Numbered from the stretch's first letter, positions 40,411 through 49,147 are shown. The stretch is 64,000 nt of DNA from Nocardioides sp. zg-DK7169 (GCF_013155365.1 NZ_JABJRA010000010.1:1-64000); one strand, 5' to 3'. A program made the numbers and translations. The notes: generated from the sequence alone by a model not told the origin.

Positions 40411-41109
40411 TCAGCCGTGGGCGCGCGGGCGGGCCAGGAGCTCGCCGGCGGCGTAGCGCCCGACCCGCCAGGTCGCCCAGCCGTCGGCGCCGAGGCCCAC
40501 CAGGCCGCCGACCACGGGCACCCGGCGCCCGACGGTGGTGGCCAGCCGCTTGCCGGCGACGCCGGCGATGATCGCGGCGGTGACCTCGGCGGCGATCACC
40601 TTGTCGAGGTCGGGGTCGTGCACGGGGGCGGTCGCGAGCGCCATCGGAGGGGCGGGCAGCTTGCGCTGGCCGACCAGCTTGTCGACGTCCTCGCCGCCGA
40701 TCAGGCAGGTGATGACCGCGTTGCGCACCCGCGGGTCGTCGAGGTCGTGGCCGCGCAGGTGGGCGATGACCGCGATCATCCGGCACTGCACCAGCGCGAG
40801 CCCGGCGACGTTGGTGGGGATGGCGACCGCGGCGGTCACCAGGCCGCCGACGTTGGTGAGGAAGCCCTGGGCCCCGGCGTAGCGGACGTGGTCGTCGATC
40901 ACGGCCCGCACCGCCTTGTCGACGTCGCCGCCCTGCCCGCGCAGCGCGCTCTCGGCCGCCCGCACGGCGCCCGGCAGCGGGCCGGCGCCGTGGATGGCGC
41001 GCTGGAGCGCCTCGCGCACGAACGAGGCGGTGAGCCCCGGTGCGGCGCTGATCGCGCGCGGGGCGAGCTGGCGGCCCAGCGACAACGCCATCGACTTCCT
41101 TATCCCCAT
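40411..41109 (-). CDS. EcsC family protein
   Basis: 232 residues. GGLVTAAVAIPTNVAGLALVQCRMIAVIAHLRGHDLDDPRV and CLIGGEDVDKLVG fit the EcsC family, which takes its name from the Bacillus ecs locus; its biochemical role is unknown. Several Gly/Ala-rich segments could insert in a membrane. The ATG at 41109 has neither a clear Shine-Dalgarno nor a -10 at leaderless distance, so the start is less sure. It converges with the lipoprotein gene. Confidence 0.75.
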   Translation of the reverse strand: MGIRKSMALSLGRQLAPRAISAAPGLTASFVREALQRAIHGAGPLPGAVRAAESALRGQGGDVDKAVRAVIDDHVRYAGAQGFLTNVGGLVTAAVAIPTNVAGLALVQCRMIAVIAHLRGHDLDDPRVRNAVITCLIGGEDVDKLVGQRKLPAPPMALATAPVHDPDLDKVIAAEVTAAIIAGVAGKRLATTVGRRVPVVGGLVGLGADGWATWRVGRYAAGELLARPRAHG

Positions 41110-41165
41110 GTCACACCCATGCCCGCGATCCTACGAAGACGGCGGTGAGCAGTACCGTCCCTTGC

Positions 41166-41849
41166 GTGCCCGTCGAACCGCCCCCGACCGCGTGGACCTT
41201 CCCGGACCCCGACCGGTTCGACCCCGACGACGACCTCGTCGGGGTCGGCGCCGACCTCGACGCCGGCACCCTGCTGGCGGCGTACCGCCGGGGGCTGTTC
41301 CCGATGCCGGGCTCGCGGCGCGACCCGATGTACTGGTTCAGCCCCGTGCAGCGCGGCGTCCTCCCGCTCGACGGACTGAAGGTCTCCCGCTCCCTGCGCC
41401 GCTCGGCGCGCGACCTGGAGGTCCGCGTCGACACCGCGTTCGCCGAGGTCGTCGAGGCCTGCGCCGACCCGCGCCGCCCGGGCAGCTGGATCGACCGTCG
41501 CATCCGGACGGCGTACACCCGCCTGCACGAGCTGGGCTGGGCGCACTCGGTCGAGACCTGGCGCGAGGGCCGCCTGGTCGGCGGGCTGTACGGCGTGGCG
41601 ATCGGCGGGCTGTTCGCCGGGGAGTCGATGTTCCACCGCGAGCGCGACGCCTCGAAGGTCGCGCTGGTCGCCCTGGTGGACCTGCTGCGCGACGAGCACG
41701 CCGAGCGCCGGGTGCTCGACGTGCAGTGGCAGACCCCGCACCTGGAATCCCTCGGCGTGGTCGAGGTCCCGCGTGCGGCGTACCTCTCGCAGCTCGCTGC
41801 GGCGCTCGAGGTGCCGCTGCCCGCGGCCTTCGACGACGGTGAGCGGTAG
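41166..41849 (+). CDS. aat: Leucyl/phenylalanyl-tRNA-protein transferase
   Basis: 227 residues. LLAAYRRGLFPMPG, MYWFSPVQRGVLPLDG, SWIDRRIRTAYTRLHELGWAHSVE and GESMFHRERDASKVALVALV are the diagnostic Aat blocks. The enzyme adds Leu or Phe to N-terminal Arg/Lys and so marks proteins for ClpS/ClpAP-type degradation. The GTG at 41166 was chosen because TACCGT (41153-41158) ends 7 bases before it; a GTG 21 bases upstream is in frame too. Confidence 0.93.
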   Translation: MPVEPPPTAWTFPDPDRFDPDDDLVGVGADLDAGTLLAAYRRGLFPMPGSRRDPMYWFSPVQRGVLPLDGLKVSRSLRRSARDLEVRVDTAFAEVVEACADPRRPGSWIDRRIRTAYTRLHELGWAHSVETWREGRLVGGLYGVAIGGLFAGESMFHRERDASKVALVALVDLLRDEHAERRVLDVQWQTPHLESLGVVEVPRAAYLSQLAAALEVPLPAAFDDGER

Positions 41850-41895
41850 GGGCTCAGGGGTCACGAACTACCCGGCAGTGGGGCCGGAAGCGCGC

Positions 41896-42225
41896 TCAGA
41901 CCACCTGCGGAGCCTGGCCGTTCTCGCTGACCATCGGGCGCCCGGCGTCGGCCCAGGCGTACATGCCGCCGTCGAGGTTGACCACGTCGCGGCCCTGCTG
42001 GACCAGCCACCCGACCGCCTGGCTGGAGCGGCCGCCGACCCGGCAGACCACCAGCACCTGCTCGTCCGGCACCTCCTCGAGACGAGCGGGCAGGTCCATC
42101 AGCGGGATGTGCACGGCGCCCTCGATGTGGCCGTGCTGCCACTCGACGTCCTCGCGGACGTCGAGGACGGCGAGGCCCTCGGGGAGCGGGTTCGGGACGC
42201 CGTCGATGGAGACGGTGGGGATCAC
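41896..42225 (-). CDS. Single-domain rhodanese-like sulfurtransferase
   Basis: 109 residues. AVLDVREDVEWQHGHIEGAVHIPL is the CH2A-type start, and VVCRVGGRSSQAVGWL the active-site loop with the catalytic cysteine. It carries sulfur as a persulfide; partner unknown. GTG start at 42225, the first start giving a normal rhodanese N-terminus (VIPTVSIDGV). It diverges from the GNAT gene across a region with an 18-bp palindrome. Confidence 0.85.
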   Translation of the reverse strand: MIPTVSIDGVPNPLPEGLAVLDVREDVEWQHGHIEGAVHIPLMDLPARLEEVPDEQVLVVCRVGGRSSQAVGWLVQQGRDVVNLDGGMYAWADAGRPMVSENGQAPQVV

Positions 42226-42325
42226 GGGAGCCAACTTTCGTATGGGAACGGCGGGCGGGACTCGAGCTTCCATGATCGGCGGCGGGTGGGGTGCGGGCGC
42301 AAGTCCCGACCTCCGACCGCAGGAG

Positions 42326-42343
42326 TATCTTGATATCGAGATA
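42326..42343. promoter_or_regulatory. 18-bp near-perfect palindrome, possible operator
   Basis: TATCTTGATATCGAGATA is symmetric except for one base pair. It stands in the divergent gap between the rhodanese and GNAT genes. The TATCT-N8-AGATA form resembles MarR-type operators; the regulator is not in this window. Confidence 0.55.
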
Positions 42344-42375
42344 ATTCTCGCTCGCTCGTAGGGAAGGGGAGGACC

Positions 42376-42966
42376 GTGGGAGCCGATTCCACCGACCCGA
42401 CGCCTCGCAGGACGCCGGGCGAGGACGGGCACCGCGACCGCGACGCACTCGTCCTCGCCTCGCTCACCGTGGAGCACTGGCCGGCGGTCGAGGAGATCTA
42501 CCGGGCCGGGATCGCCACCGGCCAGGCGACCTTCGAGTCCGAGCCGCCGACCTGGGAGCAGTTCGACCGCGCCAAGCTGCCCGCGCACCGCCTCGTCGCG
42601 CTCGACCGCGACGGCGCCGTGCTCGGTTGGGCGGCGGTCAGCCCCACCTCGACGCGCCGGGTGTACGCCGGGGTCGTCGAGCACTCCCTCTACGTCCACC
42701 CCGCCGCCCAGGGGCGCGGCGTCGGCCGCCTCCTGCTCGACGGCCTCGTCGCCTCCACCGAGGCCGCCGGGATCTGGACGGTGCAGGCGGGGGTCTTCCC
42801 CCAGAACGTCGCCAGCCTCGCGCTGCACCGCGCCTGTGGGTTCCGCGTCGTCGGCACCCGCGAGCGGGTCGGGCTGATGACCCACGGGCCGCTCGCCGGG
42901 CAGCGGTGCGACGTGGTGCTCCTCGAGCGGCGCAGCGCGGTCGTCGGGACGGCCGCCGGGACCTGA
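42376..42966 (+). CDS. GNAT acetyltransferase, phosphinothricin/methionine-sulfone acetyltransferase type
   Basis: 196 residues. EEIYRAGIATGQATFESEPPTWEQF, HSLYVHPAAQGRGVGRLLL (the acetyl-CoA binding Q-x-x-G-x-G/A) and NVASLALHRACGFRVVGTRERVG are characteristic of the Pat/MddA subgroup, which acetylates amino-acid analogues. The GTG at 42376 has GGGGAGG 3 bases upstream, a short spacing; a later start cannot be excluded. The 42326 palindrome lies 32 bases upstream and may control it. Confidence 0.85.
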   Translation: MGADSTDPTPRRTPGEDGHRDRDALVLASLTVEHWPAVEEIYRAGIATGQATFESEPPTWEQFDRAKLPAHRLVALDRDGAVLGWAAVSPTSTRRVYAGVVEHSLYVHPAAQGRGVGRLLLDGLVASTEAAGIWTVQAGVFPQNVASLALHRACGFRVVGTRERVGLMTHGPLAGQRCDVVLLERRSAVVGTAAGT

Positions 42967-43108
42967 GCCCACGCGCGACCGGGGTGTGACGTCTGTTCGC
43001 CTGAGTCGCTGCCTCGACCGAGGACTCGCGGCAGTCCTGCGAGATCGACGCCGTGTTCCACGGGAGGTTCGAGTGAGTGGAACCGACGTCGTCGGGGATA
43101 CTCGCACC

Positions 43109-43483
43109 ATGACCGGAGATCACGCCCGGCGCCACCGCGACGTGGAGGAGGGCGAGGAACTTGCCAGCGTCGCCAAAGCCGCCATCGTCTCCTGCGTCGC
43201 GTTCCTCGTCGGGCTTCCGGCACTGCTGGCCGTCTGGGGCCGGTTCGAGCCTGACGTCGTCGCGCTCGGCCCCCTGGCGATCGTCGCCATGGTCGTCGCG
43301 CTGATCGCGCTGGGAGGCGGGCTCGCCGCCGCCGCGTGCGGGTCGGCAGCCGACGCGATGCCCCGTGCTGCGCGTGCGTACCGACGGACCGGCCTGGTCG
43401 TCGGCTACCTGTCCCTGCTGCTCGTCGTCTCCGAGACCGCTGTGATCGCGCTCGCGGTGATCCTCGGGTACGCCACGGGCTGA
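43109..43483 (+). CDS. Small membrane protein of unknown function
   Basis: 124 residues. An acidic cytosolic N-terminus is followed by three hydrophobic helices (IVSCVAFLVGLPALLAVWG, LGPLAIVAMVVALIALGGGL and LVVGYLSLLLVVSETAVIALAVIL), with a short arginine loop before the third (MPRAARAYRRTG). Resembles DUF4190-type small membrane proteins, without certainty. The ATG at 43109 is fixed by GATACT, which ends 6 bases upstream; the longer frame to 42986 lacks coding character. Confidence 0.65.
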   Translation: MTGDHARRHRDVEEGEELASVAKAAIVSCVAFLVGLPALLAVWGRFEPDVVALGPLAIVAMVVALIALGGGLAAAACGSAADAMPRAARAYRRTGLVVGYLSLLLVVSETAVIALAVILGYATG

Positions 43484-43506
43484 TCGCCGGCCTGGCTCAC
43501 CCGCTG

Positions 43507-44373
43507 CTACTTGAGCAGCTTCGACATCCGCCGATCGGCGAGCGGCTTGCCGCCGGTCTGGCAGGTCGGGCAGTACTGCAGCGAGGAGTCGGCGAAGGAG
43601 ACCTCGCGCACGGTGTCGCCGCACACCGGGCAGGGCTGGCCGGTGCGGCCGTGCACGGCGAGGTTGCTCTTCTTCTCGCCCTTCAGCTCGCTGGCGGCCA
43701 GGCCCCGGGAGCGCTCCACGGCGGCGCCGACGGTGTCGCGGATCGCGGCGTACAGCGTGGCGAGCTCGTCCTCGGTGAGGCTGCTCGCCGGCTTGTACGG
43801 CGACATCCGCGCGGCGTGCAGGATCTCGTCGGAGTAGGCGTTGCCGATGCCGGCGATGGTGCCCTGGTGGCGCAGCACGCCCTTGACCTGCTTGCGCCCC
43901 TCGCGCTGGAGGATCTCCCCGAGCGTCTCGACGGTGAACTCCTCCGACAGCGGGTCGGGGCCGAGCGAGGCGATGCCGGGTACGTCGGCGGGGTCGCGCA
44001 CGACGTACATCGCCAGGCTCTTGCGGGTGCCGGCCTCGGTGATGTCCAGGCCGCTGTCGTCGTCGAGCACGATGCGCACCGCGAGCGGCGACTTGTTGCT
44101 GGCCTTGGGCGGCAGCGCGGGCACCTCGTCGCGCCAGCGCACCCAGCCGGCGCGGGCCAGGTGGAGGACCAGGTGCAGCCCGGAGGCGTCGATGTCGAGG
44201 AACTTGCCGTGCCGGGTGACGTCGTCGACGAGCGTGCCCTCCAGCGCGGAGAGCGGCGGGTCGAAGGTCTTCAGCGCGCTGAACGCGGCGACGTGGACCT
44301 TCGCGATGGCGCGCCCGGCCAGCCGGCCCCGCAGGTCCAGGGCCAGCGCCTCCACCTCCGGCAGCTCGGGCAC
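43507..44373 (-). CDS. Fpg/Nei-family DNA glycosylase
   Basis: 288 residues. The N-terminus PELPEVEALA gives the catalytic proline and glutamate; RHGKFLDID and HQGTIAGIGNAYSDEILH (H2TH with the conserved N) follow. The C-terminal zinc finger has CPVCG and YCPTCQTGG. It removes oxidised bases and nicks the abasic site. GTG start at 44373 with TAGACT 6 bases upstream on the minus strand. It diverges from the AAA ATPase gene. Confidence 0.9.
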   Translation of the reverse strand: MPELPEVEALALDLRGRLAGRAIAKVHVAAFSALKTFDPPLSALEGTLVDDVTRHGKFLDIDASGLHLVLHLARAGWVRWRDEVPALPPKASNKSPLAVRIVLDDDSGLDITEAGTRKSLAMYVVRDPADVPGIASLGPDPLSEEFTVETLGEILQREGRKQVKGVLRHQGTIAGIGNAYSDEILHAARMSPYKPASSLTEDELATLYAAIRDTVGAAVERSRGLAASELKGEKKSNLAVHGRTGQPCPVCGDTVREVSFADSSLQYCPTCQTGGKPLADRRMSKLLK

Positions 44374-44379
44374 CCCGCG

Positions 44380-44385
44380 AGTCTA
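44380..44385 (-). promoter_or_regulatory. -10 hexamer TAGACT for the glycosylase gene
   Basis: It ends 6 bases before the GTG at 44373 on the minus strand (leaderless). Confidence 0.5.
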
Positions 44386-44527
44386 GGTGACGGGCGGGGG
44401 CCGGGAGGGGGCCTCGAAGACCGCGACAGCTGGCCGCGGGCCGCCGTCCCACCCCGCCCGGCCACACCCCGGCGAACCGCCTCTGCGACTCGCTACCCAA
44501 ATCTAGGACGGCACCTAGACACGCCGA

Positions 44528-44533
44528 TACGGT
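44528..44533 (+). promoter_or_regulatory. -10 hexamer TACGGT for the AAA ATPase gene
   Basis: It ends 6 bases before the GTG at 44540. TAGACA at 44515 just upstream is a weaker alternative. Confidence 0.5.
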
Positions 44534-44539
44534 CTGATC

Positions 44540-45733
44540 GTGGACCCGATCCGGAACCCGTACGCCCCCGGCGCCGGCCAGCGCCCGCCCGAGCTGGCCG
44601 GTCGTGACGACCAGGTGCGCGCCTTCGACGTCGTCCTGGAACGGGTCGCGCGGGGACGCCCGGAGCGCTCGCTGGTGCTGACCGGCCTGCGCGGGGTGGG
44701 CAAGACGGTGCTGCTCAACGCGCTGCGCTCCCAGGCGGTCCGCAAGGGCTGGGGGACCGGCAAGCTGGAGGCGCGCCCCGACCAGGGCCTGCGCCGGCCG
44801 CTGTCCTCCGCGCTGCACCAGGCGATCCGCGAGCTCGGCCACCCGGTGGGCGAGGAGTCCGACCACGTCCTCGGCGTGCTGCGCGCCTTCGCCCAGCGCG
44901 AGGCGGGACCGGGCGCCAAGCTGCGCGAGCAGTGGAGCCCGGGCATCGACGTGCCGCCGGCGCGCGGGCGGGCCGACTCCGGCGACATCGAGATCGACCT
45001 CGTCGAGCTCTTCACCGACCTCGGCGGGCTGGCCGGCGACACCGGCCGGGGGATCGCGGTCTTCATCGACGAGATGCAGGACCTCGGCCCCGACGACGTG
45101 TCCGCGCTGTGCGCCGCCTGCCACGAGCTGAGCCAGTCCGGCCTGCCGGTGATCGTGGTCGGTGCGGGCCTGCCGCACCTGCCGGCGGTGCTCTCGGCCA
45201 GCAAGTCCTACTCCGAGCGGCTCTTCTCCTACCAGCGCATCGACCGGCTGGCGCGCGAGGAGGCCGACCGGGCGCTCACCACGCCGGCGATGGAGGAGGA
45301 CGCGGTCTTCACCGAGGACGCGCTGACCGCGATGTACGCCGCCACCGGCGGCTACCCGTACTTCATCCAGGCCTACGGCAAGGCGGTCTGGGACCACGCC
45401 CCGCGCAGCCCGATCACCGCCGAGGACGTCGCGGTCGCGGCGCCGGAGGCGGAGCGGGAGCTGGCGGTCGGGTTCTTCGGGTCGCGCTACGAGCGCGCCA
45501 CACCGGGGGAGCGCGACTACCTGCGCGCGATGGCCGACGCGGCCGGTGACGACGCCGACGTGGTCGGTTCGGTCGCCACCGCCGACGTCGCGAGCGTGCT
45601 CGGCAAGCGCCCGCAGTCGCTCTCCCCGGCACGCGACGCGCTGCTGAAGAAGGGGCTGATCTACTCCGGCGAGCGCGGCCGGATCGCCTTCACGGTGCCG
45701 CACTTCGGGCGCTACCTGCGCGAGCACGCCTGA
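44540..45733 (+). CDS. AAA/STAND-type ATPase with C-terminal winged helix
   Basis: 397 residues. ELAGRDDQVRAFDVVLERV is the usual lead-in, LVLTGLRGVGKTVLLN the Walker A, IAVFIDEMQDL the Walker B, and VVGAGLPHLPAVL a sensor-like strand. YPYFIQAYGKAVWDH and the C-terminal KRPQSLSPARDALLKKGLIYSGERGR segment resemble the Orc1/Cdc6-like ATPase family with a winged helix. Partner and role unknown; such genes are common in actinobacteria. GTG start, leaderless. Confidence 0.82.
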   Translation: MDPIRNPYAPGAGQRPPELAGRDDQVRAFDVVLERVARGRPERSLVLTGLRGVGKTVLLNALRSQAVRKGWGTGKLEARPDQGLRRPLSSALHQAIRELGHPVGEESDHVLGVLRAFAQREAGPGAKLREQWSPGIDVPPARGRADSGDIEIDLVELFTDLGGLAGDTGRGIAVFIDEMQDLGPDDVSALCAACHELSQSGLPVIVVGAGLPHLPAVLSASKSYSERLFSYQRIDRLAREEADRALTTPAMEEDAVFTEDALTAMYAATGGYPYFIQAYGKAVWDHAPRSPITAEDVAVAAPEAERELAVGFFGSRYERATPGERDYLRAMADAAGDDADVVGSVATADVASVLGKRPQSLSPARDALLKKGLIYSGERGRIAFTVPHFGRYLREHA

Positions 45734-45756
45734 CCCGGCACGGCACGATGGACCCC

Positions 45757-46536
45757 ATGCGCCCCCAGGTCGTCGCCCACCGCGGCGCCAGCCACGAGCA
45801 GGCCGAGCACACCCTCGCGGCGTACGTCGCCGCCCTCGACGCCGGCGCGGACGGCCTGGAGTGCGACGTCCGGCTGACCGCCGACGGCCACCTGGTCTGC
45901 GTGCACGACCGCAACACCCGGCGTACGGCGCGCCACCGCGGGCTGGTCTCGACGATGGAGCTCGCCGAGCTGTCCGAGCTCGACTTCTCCTCCTGGAAGA
46001 ACCCGTGGGGCGACCTCGACGACGAGGCGCCCGAGGTCGACGAGGAGATGCACCGGGTCCTGACCCTGCGCAAGCTCTTCGAGGTCGCCGCCGACTACGA
46101 CCGCCGCGTCGAGCTGGCGGTGGAGACCAAGCACCCGACACGGTACGGCGGGCTCGTCGAGCGCCGGGTCGCGGAGCTGCTGCGCGAGTTCGGCTGGGAC
46201 CGCGCCGGCAGCCCGGTGCGGGTGATGAGCTTCTCCTGGACCGCGCTGCAGCGTCTCGAGCGGCTGGTCCCGGAGGTGCCGCTGGTGATGCTGTTCGAGC
46301 ACGCCGAGCAGTGGCCGGTGCTGCGCCGGGTGGTCGGGCGCGACTGGGCGCTCGGGCCCGGCGTCGAGGAGCTCGTCGCCCACCCCCGCCTCGGGCCGCG
46401 CATCGTGCGGGCCGGGCACGCGCTGAACGTGTGGACCGTCAACACCCGCGACCACCTCGAGCTGTGCCGCGAGCTCGGCGTCGAGGCGGTCATCACCGAC
46501 CGCCCGGCGTACATGCGGGAGCTGCTGGAGCGGTAG
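45757..46536 (+). CDS. Glycerophosphodiester phosphodiesterase
   Basis: 259 residues. VVAHRGASHEQAEHTLAAY holds the first catalytic histidine and glutamate, GLECDVRLTADGHLVCVHD the metal acid and second histidine, and VETKHPTRYGG and VNTRDHLELC complete the TIM barrel. It hydrolyses glycerophosphodiesters from phospholipid turnover. No signal peptide, so cytosolic. The ATG at 45757 is preferred to the one at 45748, because CACGAT ends 7 bases before it. Confidence 0.9.
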   Translation: MRPQVVAHRGASHEQAEHTLAAYVAALDAGADGLECDVRLTADGHLVCVHDRNTRRTARHRGLVSTMELAELSELDFSSWKNPWGDLDDEAPEVDEEMHRVLTLRKLFEVAADYDRRVELAVETKHPTRYGGLVERRVAELLREFGWDRAGSPVRVMSFSWTALQRLERLVPEVPLVMLFEHAEQWPVLRRVVGRDWALGPGVEELVAHPRLGPRIVRAGHALNVWTVNTRDHLELCRELGVEAVITDRPAYMRELLER

Positions 46537-46547
46537 GTTCAGTCCCC

Positions 46548-47480
46548 ATGGCGAAGAAGTCCCGCACCAAGGCCCGTGACGCTGCTCCGCTCGCCGAGGG
46601 CGAGGTCGGCCCCCGTCAGCCCTGCCCCTGTGGCTCGGGCAAGCGCTACAAGGCGTGCCACGGCGCGGCCGGCGGCGCCGCGACCCCGTTCGTCGCGCGT
46701 CCCTTCGAGGGCCTGCCCGGCGAGTGCGACGTGGTCGCGATGCGCGAGCTGGTCCCGGCCGCGACCGCCCCGCTGACGCTCAAGGACTCCGACCGCGCGG
46801 TGCGGCTGTGCACGCTGCTGCCGATGGCGGCGCCGGCGATGGTCCGCGACAGCGGCGAGATCTGGCTCGGCCTGCAGGTCCAGCACGCCTTCGGCGACCC
46901 CTCGCGCGACCTGGGCGCCGTCCTGCTGGCCGCGCTCGACGCCGAGCCCGGCATCGTCGGCCTCACCTCCGACCCGGGCCCCGGCCCGCGGCTGCAGGAC
47001 CTGATCTCCAACGACACCCTCGAGGTCACCGTCCACGAGGGCTTCGACTACTGGGTCTCCGACGTCGAGGACACCTCCGGCATGGAGGCCGCGCTCCAGC
47101 AGGCCAACGAGTCGGTGCACCCGACCCTGCGCCTGGCCTCGGTCGAGGCGGCGTACTGGACCAACGTGGGGCCCAAGGAGCACCTGCGCTGGGTGATGCC
47201 GGAGCCCGAGGACCAGCTGCTCGACGCGCTCGCGCGCCTGCACGCGGCCGGCCGCGACGTGCTCGTCCCGGGCTCGCGCCTGGTCGGCATGTTCCGTGCC
47301 CACGGCCTGCTCGCCCCGGTGTGGGACCTCGAGGTCGGCACCGGCGCCGAGGCGCTGGAGGACCCGGCGGCAGAGTTCCGCGCCGCGCTCGTCGAGGCGC
47401 TCGCGGACACCTCCGAGCTGACCACCGAGCAGCGCGCCGCGCGCTCCGGGCTGGCCAACCGGCAGGTCACCATCCGGTAG
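46548..47480 (+). CDS. DUF5926 family protein with N-terminal SEC-C zinc motif
   Basis: 310 residues. A lysine-rich start leads into QPCPCGSGKRYKACHG, the SEC-C metal motif (CxCxSx8-CH) known from SecA. The rest fits DUF5926, an actinobacterial family of unknown role, with many acidic residues and LRWVMPEPEDQLLDALARLH. The ATG at 46548 has TAGGTT (46534-46539) 8 bases upstream. A terminator hairpin follows at 47530. Confidence 0.82.
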   Translation: MAKKSRTKARDAAPLAEGEVGPRQPCPCGSGKRYKACHGAAGGAATPFVARPFEGLPGECDVVAMRELVPAATAPLTLKDSDRAVRLCTLLPMAAPAMVRDSGEIWLGLQVQHAFGDPSRDLGAVLLAALDAEPGIVGLTSDPGPGPRLQDLISNDTLEVTVHEGFDYWVSDVEDTSGMEAALQQANESVHPTLRLASVEAAYWTNVGPKEHLRWVMPEPEDQLLDALARLHAAGRDVLVPGSRLVGMFRAHGLLAPVWDLEVGTGAEALEDPAAEFRAALVEALADTSELTTEQRAARSGLANRQVTIR

Positions 47481-47529
47481 TTGAGGGCTCATCTTGCTCC
47501 CGTGGATACGGGTACGTAACCTAGGAGAA

Positions 47530-47568
47530 GACCCGGCCGGTCTGCCCCCCGTCAGCACCGGTCGGGTC
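47530..47568. terminator. Hairpin terminator between convergent genes
   Basis: GACCCGGCCGGT and ACCGGTCGGGTC pair with one internal mismatch around a 15-base C-rich loop, followed by CTTCC. It lies between DUF5926 and the cyclase gene. Confidence 0.65.
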
Positions 47569-47603
47569 CTTCCATGTCCGGGACCGGTACGCCGCCCGCG
47601 GCC

Positions 47604-48683
47604 TCAGGCCCGCCGCAGCACCCAGGCACCCACCCGCGGGTAGTCCTTCACCGACGCCCGGCGCAGCCGCCGCAGCGAGTACGCCGCCGGCTCCGCGCCG
47701 GCCTCGTCGAGGGCCTCGCCACCGGCGCCGTCGGGGGCCGCCGCCTCGTCGGGTGATCCGTCCAGCGCGGCCCGGGCGCCGGAGTCCACCAGCACGGTCC
47801 CCGGGCGCGCGAGCGCGGTGAGCCGGGCGGCGACGTTGACCGCCTCGCCGAACACGTCACCGAGCCGGCTGAGCACCGGGCCGTGGGCCAGGCCGGCGCG
47901 GACCTCGGGGAAGTCGTCGTCCGGGTCGGCGCCCCGCGCGGTGAGGGTGAGGGCTACCTCGGCGGCGCAGGCGGCCGTGTCGGCGACCAGCAGCACCTCG
48001 TCGCCGATGTTCTTGATCACCCGCGCGCCGTGGTCGAGGGCCGTGTCGGCGCAGGTCTCCTCGAAGCGCTCCAGCCAGGCGGCCAGCCCGCGCTCGCTCA
48101 GGGCGCGGCTGCGGTGGGTGTAGCCGACGATGTCGACGAAGCAGACCGTCTGGTCGCTCACCGGCGAGGCGGCCGGCTCCGCGGCGAGCGTGCGGGCCGT
48201 GGCGGAGGCGAGGTGGCGGCGCCACACGTAGCCCTGGAGCGACTCCACCAGCGGCACCACCTCCTCTGCGAGGCCGGCCAGCGCCCCCAGCCCGGCGTCG
48301 GTCCGGCCGGAGCGCCCGGCGCGGTCCGGAACGGCGGGATCGGCGCCGTCGGCGGCCACCTCGGTGAGCAGCCGGGTCTGCCACTCCGCCAGACGCGCGT
48401 AGCTGCGCCCCCAGGTGCGCACCAGCGCGGCGCGCCGCTCCGGGCCCAGGACGCCGAGCGCGACCAGCCGCTCGGTGTCGCGCAGCGCCTGCACGTCGGC
48501 CTCGGTGAACGCCACGTCCGCGTCGTCCACGTCGGCGAAGCCCATCAGCCGCCACAGCTCCTGCGCCACCGCGAGGTCGACCCCGGCCCGGTCGGCGACC
48601 TGCGCCCGGGTGAGGGTGGCCGGGGCGCCGAGCAGCATCCCCTCCACCGCCTCCAGGGCGGCCCGGTCCCCGGGCTCGCTCAT
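47604..48683 (-). CDS. Class III adenylate cyclase with N-terminal regulatory region
   Basis: 359 residues. Residues 1-165 are helical (an HTH-like start, then LVALGVLGPERRAALVRTWGRS), similar to the autoinhibitory regions of mycobacterial pH-sensing cyclases. The catalytic domain has both metal aspartates (VCFVDIVGYTHRS and IKNIGDEVLLV), the lysine of IKNIGDE and VAARLTALA. It makes cAMP from ATP. No membrane helix. Its ATG overlaps the stop of the cyclic-nucleotide-binding gene, so synthesis and sensing of the same messenger are coupled. Confidence 0.88.
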   Translation of the reverse strand: MSEPGDRAALEAVEGMLLGAPATLTRAQVADRAGVDLAVAQELWRLMGFADVDDADVAFTEADVQALRDTERLVALGVLGPERRAALVRTWGRSYARLAEWQTRLLTEVAADGADPAVPDRAGRSGRTDAGLGALAGLAEEVVPLVESLQGYVWRRHLASATARTLAAEPAASPVSDQTVCFVDIVGYTHRSRALSERGLAAWLERFEETCADTALDHGARVIKNIGDEVLLVADTAACAAEVALTLTARGADPDDDFPEVRAGLAHGPVLSRLGDVFGEAVNVAARLTALARPGTVLVDSGARAALDGSPDEAAAPDGAGGEALDEAGAEPAAYSLRRLRRASVKDYPRVGAWVLRRA

Positions 48684-49048
48684 CGCAGGCGCGCGGCCGC
48701 CACGGCGTCGATCGCGTCGCGGAAGCGCGGCATCTCCTCGCGCAGCCGCTGCACGGCCTCGGTGGTGAGGTGGATCAGCTCCAGCGGGGTCAGCGCGACC
48801 ACGGTCGCCGTGCGGAGCTGACGGCCCACGATGGCGCTCTCGCCGACGATGTCGCCGGAGCCGAGCCGGGCGATCTCCTGGCCGTGGCGCCGGATCGAGA
48901 CGGTGCCGGAGAGCAGGATGTAGGCCTTGTCGGCGGGGGTCTGCTCCCAGATGGGCGACCAGCCCGCGGGGAGCGTGAGGTGGGTCCCGGCGGCGCTGAT
49001 CCGGGCGACCTCCTGGGGGCTGAACGCGTCGAAGAACGTGGCAGTCAT
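48680..49048 (-). CDS. Stand-alone cyclic-nucleotide-binding domain protein
   Basis: 122 residues, one cNMP-binding beta barrel. GDIVGESAIVGRQLRTATVVAL is the phosphate-binding cassette, with the glutamate and arginine that contact cAMP. There is no HTH or other effector domain, so it must act on a partner; the overlapping cyclase gene is the obvious candidate. ATG start with GGAAGG 5 bases upstream. First gene of a two-gene operon. Confidence 0.88.
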   Translation of the reverse strand: MTATFFDAFSPQEVARISAAGTHLTLPAGWSPIWEQTPADKAYILLSGTVSIRRHGQEIARLGSGDIVGESAIVGRQLRTATVVALTPLELIHLTTEAVQRLREEMPRFRDAIDAVAAARLR

Positions 49049-49147
49049 GCGAACCTTCCGGTGCGGTCGTGCGGTGTTCCTCCCCGCGCCGGATCCTCGC
49101 GGACTCCTACGGCGGGTGTCCAGGGCGCGTATCGGCCCGTGGCCGCC

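Noticed and set aside
42986..43108. Longer N-terminus of the small membrane protein
   Set aside because: The extension is Arg/Val-rich non-coding-looking sequence, and GATACT lies 6 bases before the ATG at 43109.
42638..46141. Long minus-strand open frame of 1167 codons
   Set aside because: It runs through the frames of the GNAT, glycosylase, ATPase and GDPD genes with Arg/Ala-rich composition; a shadow.
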